Source: Dactylonectria macrodidyma (lineage: Eukaryota > Ascomycota > Sordariomycetes > Hypocreales > Nectriaceae). Taken from it: a stretch of DNA of 64,000 nt. The notes below the pieces were generated by a model that had not been told where the DNA came from, did no database searches, and saw nothing but the letters and a program-made list of their open reading frames with translations. Shown piece by piece: positions 35,619 to 46,581 of this stretch. The DNA is taken from contig JAGMUV010000007.1 of NCBI GenBank assembly GCA_020744425.1, positions 1,736,001 to 1,800,000 on the forward strand, written 5' to 3'. A program made the translations under genes and the position numbers. The stretch's first letter is position 1; the number at the start of each line of letters is the position of its first letter.

Positions 35619-38600
35619 ATGGCGACCAAGGCGAAGACTCACCCCCTCAATGGCGTCCATACTGCGGGCATCTTTGCCGACCTGAGCGTTGACGGGCCTG
35701 TTGTTGGAACGCTTGTTGCTATCGTCGACCGCGCCAAGAACCTGCCCAACCGCAAGACCATTGGGAAGCAGGATCCCTATTGTGCCGCCAGGTTAGGAAA
35801 AGAAGCAAAGAAGACTACAACAGATATCCGAGGCGGACAGACGCCGAAATGGTAAGCCTTTGTGGGATTAGCTTGCTTGGTAGTGCTCTAACTAATGATA
35901 TCTTTAGGGACCAGGAACTACGATTCACTGTCCACGACTCACCCGATTACTACCAGCTCAAGATCTCCATCTTTACTGACGACAAGAAGACTGACTTGAT
36001 CGGTGAAACGTGGATTGATCTAAGAGGTATCATCATCCCCGGCGGCGGTCAAAAAGATGACTGGTGGGGTCTCATGTGCCGAGGAAAGTTCGCGGGCGAG
36101 ATCAGAATCGAAATCACCTACTATGACTCCCGGCCAAAGCCCGAGAAGCCTGCGGCAGTAAAGCCAAAGCAGTCTGCTTCTGCAGAGAAGGAGTATGGCT
36201 CCGTCAAGCAGAGGACACCCGTAAAGAGACGCCCTCTCCCTTCTGATCCGGTCACGGGCGAGGCTCCTCCATCACCAGCTGCTGCAGTCGCCCCTCTAGC
36301 TCCCGAACAAAGCACTCCACCACCTCGAGCACACGCTAAACAACCATCCCACGGAGGATTCGTGGCCAATCAGTCACCGTTACAGGCGGTCGAATATAAT
36401 ACACCTCCCTCACACCGAGCCCGTCATCCAGACCATCACTCTCCGTCGCCTCACGCAGGGCTACCTCAGGAGTATGTCACGCCCACGCGCAACGAGGCAC
36501 CGCGCGAAGCACCTCGTGGAGCGCGCCGTTCGATGAACCTTTCTTACGAGGTCTCCCCACGACATCCCGAAGACCGGGATTTTAGTCCAAAATATCCCGT
36601 ACAACAACCGGAGCAGATGGATCACCGGGCCCCATTTGTCCCACCTCCAGATGCCTATGAGACACCTATGGACGACCCGAGGCATTTTCCTGAAGATGAC
36701 CGTCCACCACCGCCCCCGGCGCATCGGACTAGACACAACAGCGGAGGCCAGGAGCTTGTGCCGAGAAACACGTACGATGCGTCACCGCCCAAACCATCCC
36801 ACCCAATGAGGCATGACGTGTTGAGGAGCGAGGCCCACAGACACTCGATGCCATCATATCCAGGCCGACCAACTTTCAAGGCTTACGATTCGGCGCCCGC
36901 CTCCACTGCGGTTGTGCCTCAGAATTACGATTCTTCACCCAGACATAGCTCTTACGATGCGAATTATGACCCTCATTACCGTTCGATGCAACCCACGGTG
37001 GAGGACGCACCCGAGATGCCCAACGCGTATCCGAATAACTACAGACAGAGCAGGATTCAACAGCAAGATGAGTTGTTTGATGATATCCCGAACCCGGCTC
37101 CTCTCAGCATGAGTCGGTCACCAGGAGGCTCTCCATTCCGAGATGATTACTCGCCCTCGCAACAAGCACACGGATACCAAGACCAGAATCCGTATCAAAT
37201 CGTTCCTGTGTCTCAATCACATCCGCGAGACTATTCTCGGAGCCCGGGCCACGAACAAAACTACCAAATGGTTGCCGTGTCTCCGTCTCATGGTCGAGAC
37301 TACTCTCGGAGTCCGGGGCATGATCCTAATCCATACCAAATGGTAGCTGCATCCCCTTCGCACGGCCGAGAGTACTCCCGAAGTCCGGCAGATGAGCAGA
37401 ATCAATATCAGATGGTCCCTCATTCATCCTCTCGTGGTCGGGAGATTTCTAAAAGCCCGGGCCAAATCTCTTACAACTCGCATAGCAGCCAGAGCCAACA
37501 TTCAGGTCACAGGATGGAACTGGAAACGCGGCATATACAGAGCTCACCAAGTCATGGAATTCCGGGAATGCCGGCTTCGCTCGTTCCAGGACTTGACCCA
37601 GCCCTCTCGCAGGAGGTAACTGACCGCATCTATGAAGACCGCCGTGGTGACAGGCGGCACCACTCACAGAGCATGTCAACGCCTACACGAGGCCGCGCAC
37701 GAACCGAGTCCTACCAGGGATACGGCGACTCTCCAGACCCTTCTCAGAGCTACGCTCTACAGAAATATGATCGACGGGCTATCGCATACCACAATGATCC
37801 TGAAACGCCAGCACCGAGGTCTCGAGGCATTTCGCCCGATCCTCGGACAAGCCCCGACCCTCGAGGCTCGAGTCCGAATCCCCAGCATACGATCCGACGG
37901 AAGTCGGTTAGTCCTATTCCTCCTCCAGTAGAAGCTAGGAGGTTGTCTGGAGTTCCGTTCGGGCCCGACTCGTATGATGAGCTGAATCCCAGCCTCGTAT
38001 CCTCGAGGGACGGAACTAGCCCAGCTCCGGATTTCATGAAGAGTGAGCCGAAGAAGATCATCACCTACGATGGACGAGAAATCGACCCGTCTGACCATCT
38101 GCCCATGGAGTCGTGGGCGCCGGAGCCGGAGGCGAAGAAAGATGCTCCGGAGCCACGATCGCGACCGGCACTGTCTGGAGCACAACCTCACCCACCCAGC
38201 GCTCGCAGGGTTCCACGTTCTGGCCGCCATTCGATGTCAGCTACGCTGCCCTTTGGTACCCCTGATGAGCCTCGCACTCCTCCAGCGCCTGCTAGCGCAG
38301 GCCGCACTCGTCTTCAGAAGCGTAACCCAGCTTCTGCGGGGCCGTCTCCAGCGGGAGTCAGCCCTCTGGCACCAATTTCGCCAGACAACTACCAACAAAG
38401 ACAGAGCCCCTATACACCAACTCGAGGTCTGCCACGTGCGAGTACCTGGGATCATCAAATTGAGAACAGAGCACCGCAATATGGAAACGGCCCGCCTATT
38501 CCAGCCAAGGTGCCACTTCCGCTCATGAGTGGAGCCATCACCAGCGGCACTGAGCTCGCACTCATGGAAGAGATGCAGAGCATTGATATTGGAACAGGCA

Positions 38601-38626
38601 GATCGCGACGAAGAGGCGGTTATTGA
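35619..38626 (+). CDS. C2-domain cytokinesis protein, Inn1/Fic1 (ingression protein) family
   Basis: About 983 residues in two exons, 35619-35851 and 35908-38626 (56-bp intron). An N-terminal C2 domain occupies residues about 15-145 (GTLVAIVDRAKNLPNRKTIG, KQDPYCAARLG, LIGETWIDLRGII, CRGKFAGEIRIEITYYDS). The rest is a long disordered region rich in Pro, Ser, Tyr and His with many PxxP motifs, the architecture of Inn1/Fic1 proteins. Those bind SH3-domain partners (Hof1/Cdc15, Cyk3) at the actomyosin ring and drive membrane ingression at the septum. Residues about 460-560 hold four tandem units of about 22-26 residues with the core SH-x-RDYSRSPGH-x-x-x-YQMV. The start is the ATG after CTCCACC. 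The C-terminus ends GRSRRRGGY. Confidence 0.8.
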
Positions 38627-39084
38627 AAGAAGTAATGATCAGTGGATGATGAAGTGTACAATAAGTCAACGGAACGGTTCAAAGGCGTTACTATAAAAAG
38701 GTCCTGGATTTAAAGGAGCATTATGCATCTGGATAAATAGGCTGGTAGATTACCATACAACTATAATCATTATGCGTCACCTTGATTGGCAATGCCATTC
38801 TCTTGTTATATGCTGCATTTTCGTTTATGGTCTCGTTTGTTTGTGTTACTATTATTGATCGGCTTGTAGTTGGCTGGGAGCACAGAACTGGCTAAAATAT
38901 GCACTAGCCCAAAGAAGCTAGACCATTTCCTAGTTGCCCCGCGGTTTGCTTTCCGCTGCCAGCCATCCATCCCATGGAAGCCATTCTAATCTTATCGCAA
39001 AGAAAAAAAATATCACTGCCAGAACCCATTGAACTCGACACCACCACCACCAAACACCCGCAATAGCCATCACCATCACCAACA
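38627..39084. other. Intergenic region and Utp15 promoter
   Basis: This holds the 3' flank of the C2 gene and the promoter of Utp15. Near 39040-39084 are CACC repeats before the ATG. No gene was seen. Confidence 0.5.
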
Positions 39085-40671
39085 ATGGCTGCTCAGGTGG
39101 GCCCTCTCCCACAGCTCAAGCTGCCCACGGGGCCCTCGCCCGTTACCGCGGAGCAGCGCTACTGGAAGACGTTCAAGAACCAGCTCCTGATCACGTCGCC
39201 GACCTCGTATCCCGTAGTCCACATCTCCTCCAACAGCGACTCGTTTGCTGTCACGACGGGCACCCGCATCCAGATCTACTCGAACCGGACGCGTAAGCTG
39301 CTCAAGACCATTACGCGCTTCGGCGATGTTGCGCGCAGCGGAGAAATCAGGAAGGACGGGCGTGTGCTGGTGGCTGGTGACGACACAGGCAAGATGCAGG
39401 TCTTCGATATCAACTCCAGGGCGATTCTCAAGACGTGGATCAACCACAAGCAGCCGGTCTGGACGACCAAGTTCTCACCCACCGACCTGACCACTCTCTT
39501 GAGCGCGAGCGACGACAAGACGGTTCGCCTGTGGGATCTCACCACCAATGATCCAACCTCGACCTTTGTCGGCCACAGCGATTACGTCCGATCAGCAAAC
39601 TTCATGCCTGGCACCATGTCGAACATGATCATCTCAGGAAGCTACGACTCCACGGTCAAGCTGTGGGATCCCAGGACGGGAAGCAACACCGCTGTCATGA
39701 CCTTCAAGCACGCCGCGCCTGTGGAGGATGTGCTGTCGATGCCCTCTGGAACCAGCGTCCTGGCCGCGGCCGGGAATTCTATCAGCGTTCTCGACCTGGT
39801 TGCCGCCCGACCTCTGCACATGATTACCAACCACCAAAAGACAGTTACCTCGCTGAGCCTGGCATCCAATGGTCGGCGACTCGTCAGTGGTGGTCTGGAA
39901 GGTCACGTCAAGGTTTTCGAGACGACCGCTTGGAACGTCGTTTCAAGCACCAAGTATCAATCTCCTGTCCTGTCGGTCAAGGTCATTCCATCAAGCGATG
40001 ACCCCGAGTCCAGCGATCGTCATCTTGCCGTCGGTATGCAGTCTGGTGTTCTTAGCCTGCGTACCCGCCTCACAGGTCTTGAAGCCAACCGGGAAGCCGA
40101 ACGCGAGAAGGAGATGACGGCTCTCGTGGCCGGTACCATTGAAGCTCACGATGCCAAAAAGCGGAAGCGCAAGCAGCGGGTTACCGCCGCTAGGCGACTG
40201 GATATGGTCGGCGAGGGAGCTGACGTGGTCATCGCGAATGAGCCTCGCGTCTTCAAGAAAAAGGAACGGCCTTGGCAGAGTGACCTGCGCCATGCTCGGT
40301 ACGCGCGTGCGCTTGACCAGGTCCTCGACAAGTACGCGCCCGATCACTCGCCCCTTAACGTTCTCACCCTCCTCCTCGCTCTCCGCCACCGCAGTGCGTT
40401 GCGAGATGCCCTCGAATCACGAGACGAACACACTGTTCAGCCTATTCTTAAGTGGGTATGCAACCACATCTTTGACCCAAGATATGTCAGCGTGTGCGTC
40501 GAGGTAGGCCTCCACCTGCTTGACCTATACGCCGAGCTTGTTGGTGGATCAGCAGAACTGCATGAAGGATTCCGGACCCTGCACCGGAGGGTCAAAGTTG
40601 AGGTTGAAAGGGCGCAGGTCGCGTGCCAGACTGGGGGCATGCTGGAGAGCCTGATGGTCGGGATCCTCTGA
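39085..40671 (+). CDS. UTP15: U3 snoRNP component Utp15, WD40 protein
   Basis: An intronless gene of 528 residues, the normal length for fungal Utp15. It starts MAAQVGPLPQLKLPTGPSP and then a typical TAEQRYWKTFKNQLLI. WD repeats fill residues about 35-330, including DDKTVRLWDL, GHSDYVRSANF and SYDSTVKLWDP. The C-terminal region (HARYARALDQVLDKYAPDHS, LNVLTLLLALRHR, ALRDALESRDE) matches the Utp15 C-terminal domain. Utp15 belongs to the t-UTP subcomplex of the small-subunit processome, acting in the nucleolus in 18S pre-rRNA processing and linked to rDNA transcription. A basic KKRKRKQR stretch near residue 355 may be a nucleolar signal. Nothing abnormal is seen in the frame. Confidence 0.92.
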   Translation: MAAQVGPLPQLKLPTGPSPVTAEQRYWKTFKNQLLITSPTSYPVVHISSNSDSFAVTTGTRIQIYSNRTRKLLKTITRFGDVARSGEIRKDGRVLVAGDDTGKMQVFDINSRAILKTWINHKQPVWTTKFSPTDLTTLLSASDDKTVRLWDLTTNDPTSTFVGHSDYVRSANFMPGTMSNMIISGSYDSTVKLWDPRTGSNTAVMTFKHAAPVEDVLSMPSGTSVLAAAGNSISVLDLVAARPLHMITNHQKTVTSLSLASNGRRLVSGGLEGHVKVFETTAWNVVSSTKYQSPVLSVKVIPSSDDPESSDRHLAVGMQSGVLSLRTRLTGLEANREAEREKEMTALVAGTIEAHDAKKRKRKQRVTAARRLDMVGEGADVVIANEPRVFKKKERPWQSDLRHARYARALDQVLDKYAPDHSPLNVLTLLLALRHRSALRDALESRDEHTVQPILKWVCNHIFDPRYVSVCVEVGLHLLDLYAELVGGSAELHEGFRTLHRRVKVEVERAQVACQTGGMLESLMVGIL

Positions 40672-41390
40672 GATCCTCTGAAAGGAACGGCAGGTTCGGC
40701 GAATTGTATATCCTGGGGGCTGGGTTGCTTTGCATTGCGGAGGCGTTCAGGCGGATTTAGAAAAAAAAACACAGGGAGTCTTTGGACGCGGATGTGAACA
40801 TGGACCTAATACCAGGCCTGTTGACGTGAGAGCACCAGACACCAAAGTGTGTCGCAGAGTGTGCGGCCAGGACGCCGACTTGTTCGGTCTTGTGATATAC
40901 GCGAATATGGAAATCAATGGAGCACGCATTTGTCCACGACTTTGTCCTGACTGGTGGTGTATGTCGTAAGGATCGTAAAATGCATCAACCCACCTCTGGG
41001 CATTTTCTCTTGTTATTAGTGCCCAACCAACAAACACAGAACCAACGCACACGTAGGGAGCGGCGGCAAGGCAGGATGACCTGACAATCTCCATGTCGCC
41101 CTACCAGTGTCTAGGCAGCTGTTCTTTGCTCTATTATCCAAGTGGTGACTGTGGTAGGGACAAAAGGCACAACGGTTTGGTTTGGCATCCGATTGTCGTT
41201 TTACCTAAAGCCGGTTTCCTTGTACACAACGTTATCATCTCATCGTATCAGTGTCAAACAGAGTAGGAACTAGCACGAGAACTGGGGAGACATGCCTTGA
41301 AGAGAGGACTGTAGGGCACACTGCATGGTTGATTCTTTCTCCTGCGTTCTATTGGGGTCTCAAAGAGTCGTACCCTGCCCAACGGACCAT
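40672..41390. other. Intergenic region, no gene seen
   Basis: This is the 3' flank of Utp15. No supportable gene or element was seen. Confidence 0.45.
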
Positions 41391-41644
41391 CAATATAGAC
41401 ACTGTCGGAGATTTTGCTAGAGGTGAACTATTCGCAGTCCATGGAGAATCACTCATCAGGTATTGTCTAGAGCAGTCCAGGGTGGACTTTGATGGTATGC
41501 TTGCCAGCTCGACTTGGCCCCCGACGAGAGAAACACCAGGAGACTAAACGTATCACAGGCGGCTTCCAGCTGATGCATGCGGTGTACGCCGTGGAGAAGT
41601 ATCTACATGACTTGCAAAGGCGAGGCTGCAATTTTGACATCATT
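41391..41644 (+). pseudogene. N-terminal fragment of a DDX60-like SKI2-type helicase
   Basis: Two short exons read as one: 41391-41494 (DTVGDFARGELFAVHGESLIRY) and 41559-41644 (GGFQLMHAVYAVEKYLHDL, RRGCNFDII). They are joined over a 64-bp intron (GTATGC...CACAG) and end at a GTAAGT donor with nothing matching downstream. The VGDFA-x-x-ELF-x-x-xGE/DSLL pattern followed by F-x-LLHA-x-x-x-VE-x-x-L and a GCNF segment is, from memory of the family, the start of fungal DDX60-like RNA helicases. The helicase domains are absent, so this is a truncated remnant. The frame extends upstream to 41251 without clear homology. Confidence 0.45.
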
Positions 41645-42072
41645 GTAAGTGGTGCGAGGGGAATGCAACACTACGCGACGCTATCCAAGTCGGCCATCAG
41701 AGCAAGTGAATGCGTCCGAATGCATAAAGTACCTCACCGTAGTAGAATAAAAGCGCCCTAATGGGATCAGTACACGATTCATACAATTTGTTCCAGGAAC
41801 AGCTTTACCCGCTCAATGACTGCATTTGGGCCACTCCACCCACGATGGTATGCAGAGTTGAGACACTGATCCAGCCAATTTGCTTTCAAGTTGCTAGCTT
41901 ACTCAAAACCACTGTAAACTGGCTTGATCTTGCTATAATATAGTAAATAAGCCGCTGCGGCCAAGCTGATGTCCACGCTGTGCTCGTCCAGTAGAGCCAA
42001 GCCTCCATCGTTTTGTAGCTCCCATGCTCCATGCATTATTCACGCCCATGGCTGCTGCTGCCGGCCCGATAC

Positions 42073-44718
42073 TCAATCTTCTAGATCATGGCGACTTGGT
42101 GACTCCGAGATGATGGGAGGAACTGTGTCATGTCGTATGAAGAACGGATCTAAAGAGTCGACGAACCCTTGTTTCTTCTCCGCGCTTCTCTTCTTTAGCA
42201 TGTCCATGTCTGAAAGCTCAGTAACTGAGTCATAGACATATACCTTTCTTTTCTGGGGCATTCGATGGACGCGGCCGATGACTTGGAGCCTCTGCCCCGG
42301 TGCCCAGAATGGCTCACAGATAACTAGGCGTGATGAGCGAAAAAGATTCAGTCCCGTCCCGCCTGCACCTGTGCTCAGTAAGAGGATTCCTGGATCGGAG
42401 TGGTCCAAGTTGAACTTTCGAACGGCTTCCGCTCTTTCATCCAAGGACATGGTTCCATTATATTCGACGACGCCGCAGTTCAAGATGGCATTGCCTTGGG
42501 CCCGGCGACCTATCGCCTCCTTTACCACGTCGAGAAACATGACTGAACTTGAGGCGACTAAAATCTTTTCATCTTAGTAGTGCTAGCGAATATGCTTTAC
42601 ATAGCGTATGATCGATTTTACTCTCAGTAAGAAGATCGAGTCGTCTAGCAATCTAAGCAGCCTAAGTAGCCACTCCGCAGCAAATTTGGGGTTTGATCGT
42701 TTCCCCCGTAGATGATGCTCTTCGTATTCGTATAGAATTCCGTCGTTAGCCTCTGCGGTATTCTCTTCGTCGTTTCCCGGTTGGTTCGTCGCATCTTCTT
42801 CATCCGCATGGTACACGAAACCTTCGTCATGGAATGTGACCCGACCGACAACCGCCAACTCCTCGTCGCCCATGTCTAAATCAAGAGCTGGCGGTGCTTC
42901 TTCTTCATTGTCAAGCTCGTGTTAAGCCTGCCCGGTGGATGACTCATTGTAGCCTTTCCAGAACTCGTGGAACTTGATGAACTAAGTATCATCAAGTTGA
43001 TCAACAGTCAGGCCCAAGGGTAAATCCGTTTCGAGTAAGAACTTGTCAAGTGCTGGTTGAACTTGTCGAAGAGCCTTATTATAGTCTTCATCTCCATCTT
43101 CCCTTACATGAATCTGGGTGGCCGTTAAGAGGATAGGGCATACCGCTAACCTTTCGGCTTTCGTCCATAATGCCATGGCCTTAATAAATAGACAGTTTCC
43201 ATATCCATCATTTTCACCAAATCTCCTTTGATTGCGGAAGTAAGCCGAGGCACAGGAAACGAATCTGGCAATAGCCAGAACCACTATGCGTTTCCCCTTG
43301 AGGCAAATCTGAATGATAACCTCTTTTAGTAGAGGTAAGTTCAGTATTGACTTCAGGCAGGCCACGATTAAACCCTGGTAGAGACCTTCTGAATAGCGTA
43401 TCTCTCGCTCCTTATGGATAATGGACGCCTGCGCTTCCGAAGAGATCATGGCAATATTCACGACCCGCAAACAGGCCCCTACTTGGGAGTGGCATTATCT
43501 GCTCTAGAAGATCTTGCTATTGGTTGTAGATGGGCGTACCAGTGATCAGGAACGCATAGTAGTAGTTTAAGGACCGAGCAGCCTTGTGTATGAGCGAATC
43601 TTCGTTTTTCGCGTTATGAGACTCGTCGAAAATCAACACGGCAATGTGCTTCTGCAATTCGGTATAGAGCTCTGAGTATAACGGCAAGTTTGGCCGGATT
43701 AGTTCCTAAGAGAACTTGATTTTAACTTCCCGCACACCAATAATGTGAATAGTATGATAGAACTTAGTGTATTTTATCGACTCATTATATCATTGCTGTA
43801 GAAAGTAGGTGGAACATATAACGACATCATACTATAATAATGTTAATACTATCATATTAGCACTGTTGAGAATTATGCATGAGGTGCGGGTGACCTGGGT
43901 ACGGAATACAGATTAGCAGTCAAGCTAGTCAAAGTAAACGGCGAGGCTCACCTTCTCGAAATGCTTCTTAATTTCGTCGTACTATTATATCATGCAACCT
44001 GGCCTGCAGACGACTAAGATAAACCCGCACTTCAGTAGTAATATCTCCCGTAGCTTTACTGCCGCAATGAGGGCAGAAAATGACTTGCCTATGCCCGTTG
44101 CATCACATAGGAAACCTCCTCGAAAGAAGGATTTTGACAGAATCTGGAGCTTCTCTGCCCCAGTTTTCTGCTAGGGATTTAAGGCAGTTCGAACGCCATT
44201 CACAGGCTCTAGTAGCAGTTCTGTGTCTAATAAACGTTCCTATTAAGGAACCAAAAAGCGTCAGTGTGAGTTTTGCAGGGGCAAGCATGATTTGCGGCCT
44301 TACCACGTGTTCAATGAAACGCTCGCTAGACAAGAGATCGAGTATATCTACCGATTTCCCATTCAGTATAAGAAATATGGAGTTGGTCTTGGGGGAATCG
44401 AGTGCCATTGCGAACGGGTTTGAAGTGCCTGTATCAACTGGTTCTCCTGAGCCCTCGTTACTGGCAAAACGTCGCAACCGCGGGGGCTGGTCACCATCTG
44501 CTTCCGCCTTGCGTTTCTGTGTTGTGGCGACTTCGTCCGATCACTCCTTCATATCCAACATCGAAAGGCCAGGTGTCAGGTACTGTTAGAGCCACGTGGA
44601 GGGACTGCTTTTGCGAATTTGTTGTTGTGTCAATTGCTCGATTCGGTCTGCCCCTGCGTGGAGGCCGTCAAAGACCTCGTCAAGGAGCGCGCATAGCTCG
44701 CGTCCTGCTGGAGCCATG
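42073..44718 (-). pseudogene. SNF2-family helicase relic with RIP-type stops
   Basis: The order N to C on the minus strand is a start at 44718 (MAPAGREL), Walker A GFLCDATGIGKS at about 44081-44113, then RPGCMI, TAA TAG, YDEIKKHFEK, YDVVICSTYFLQQ, the DEAH-box variant FDESHNAKNED (43616-43627 core), motif III LITGTPIYN (43532-43543 core) and, at 42073-42575, the helicase C-terminal domain with LLLSTGAGGTGLN and QVIGRVHRMPQKR. Most stops (TAA/TAG where Gln fits, TGA where Arg fits) are what CpA to TpA or CpG to TpG changes would make. Frames in 42.58-43.50 are hard to join, so indels are also likely. SNF2 proteins are ATP-driven DNA translocases; this copy is dead. Confidence 0.8.
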
Positions 44719-45060
44719 ATCGCATCGCGACACAGGCAAAACCGTACTTCTGAATCTCGTGGTCAGATTTGTATGTATTAGCGAGCATTACGCAGGAGGT
44801 CGAGGTTGGGAGTGTTTCTGAATCGCGGATTATGCTGAAGAAGGAGAAAATAATGCTGCCTCAGGATTTGCACTAAATCATTTTCTCAAAAAGCAAACCA
44901 ACAGGCCGACAGTGAATCATCCAGCGGATTCTCCAAACCTTTGGCATTTCAGAAATGCCCAAAGCTCGCTCGCCAACTTCTCCTCCACATCATCATACTC
45001 CCCCCCTCGCCAAAAACACCACTGCGCAAACACCTCCCACCCCTGCCATCCATCATCCAC
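44719..45060. promoter_or_regulatory. Shared divergent promoter of the SNF2 relic and its partner
   Basis: 342 bp separate the ATG of the minus-strand SNF2 relic (44718) from the ATG of the plus-strand partner relic (45061). No other coding sequence lies between, so the two were probably transcribed divergently from a common region. Inferred from position only. Confidence 0.4.
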
Positions 45061-46557
45061 GATGAGCTCAACTCGGCGAGACATTACGCTCAGCCCTTCC
45101 GGATGGGCATATAATACCAGCAATAAGAACAGTGCCTTGTATTAAGTTATCCGCTTCGGAAGGGATGGTCTAGCGGATACCAAGCAGGCTAAGTTAACTA
45201 CAGACATTGACTTCGAGTCTCGTAAGGAGTAACGATAGACTGTAGAAGAACTTAACGTCGCTAATGCTTATCGGTATATATCCCTATTCTTGGTCATTTT
45301 TCATATAGCTAATCGAGTTAGAAATGAATTAGCTATTGTAGTAGGAGAACTCTTGCTTAGTGCTCCTGCTATTCCCACTAAATAGGAGAAATTTGCCGAC
45401 ACGAGGAATTTAGATCAGGAGAATTGCTCCAACTTTATTACAATAGCTGAGGAGACTAGCGTTCTTATGAAAATTCTTAGGAATAAGGAGTGCGTTCTGT
45501 ACCTCCTGCATTATAAGTAAAACAGGCTGCATTACGTTACCCTAATCCTATGAAACATCAGAGATCATATAGCTTACTATAGCGAATGGATATACAGTAT
45601 CTCTACGGAATAGATTAGGAAATAGAAATATTTTTATAACACAAATCTCTACAAGTTTAGCCAGAAGTATAGTGAGGACTACGAGGATGAACTCCTAGAC
45701 CTCCATCGATCATCTACTTTAGATGATAGCCAGAATGATAAGAGGAATCTCGCTTTCTGCTTAAAAGAGACCATCTTCTCTTAAATTCAATATAGAATTG
45801 CAGTATAGGACGAAAATGGTAATTAAGGTCACCTCTAATAAGTTTATGGCTCTATAATGGCTGTATTGGGGAAGGGGGCGATTAACTAGAATGAGCACGC
45901 TAAAGCTAACTTCTAAGACAATCTGCGAATCATCTAAAACATGGTGGAGGGGGTCAAGCACTGCCTGTCTAAGAATTATCGGCAACGGATGCTAAAAGCA
46001 TAATAGTGGAATTGTTAAAGCGGCTGATCAAGCTCCGATAGCACCAGCTCAATGCAATTAAGCAGCAAATGGAAGCTAAGTTAAGTCAGCTCCCATGTCT
46101 CTCCACAGAAAAGATTCCAGATGTGGCGAAGCTCCTAAAGGATGTCTTAGCATCGATGGACATAAGCCATTATCGCTCTACTTTAGAGCAGGTTATTCAC
46201 ATTGGCCACCTGCGCATGAGTCTCTTTACCCAGGAAATGACGACAATGCTCAGTGACGAGCTAAAGAGCTTCGAGGTATTGCTTGGAGCATTTTAGCAAG
46301 GATTGGATGGCCTGGAAGATAAACCAGAGGATGATGACGGAAACAACGAAACGGCGGATGCTGGCGGCGACGACGAGGAATTTGATGACGACGAAATCGA
46401 AATGGAAGATGATGCCGTTCGCTGCCGCAAGATCTAGAGTATCTTCGTTCCTAAGTAACCTTTTCAAGGAGGTGTTGATAGGTAGTGCGTTATGCAGAGC
46501 CAAGGTGGGGAACATTGAAAAGCATCTTATTCCATCAGCTACAGCCATATCCGCGCC
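45061..46557 (+). pseudogene. Unknown protein relic, partner of the SNF2 gene, heavily RIP-mutated
   Basis: From the ATG at 45061 (MSSTRRDITLSPSGWAYNT) one frame stays protein-like to about 46000 although it meets about 16 stop codons, all but one TAA or TAG. Reading these as Gln gives continuous, hydrophilic and helical sequence. Examples of untouched stretches are NVANAYRYISLFLVIFHIAN, EETSVLMKILRNKECVLYLL and KYSEDYEDELLDLHRSSTLD. Near 46005 the frame shifts by one base and continues with MEAKLSQLPCLSTEKIPDVA, LLKDVLASMDISHYR and a strongly acidic tail (DDEEFDDDEIEMEDD). I do not recognise the family. The AT-rich composition and one-directional stop type point to RIP, so the sequence was present in more than one copy. 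Confidence 0.6.
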
Positions 46558-46581
46558 ATGGCCAAGCTCCCGGTCCCATAA

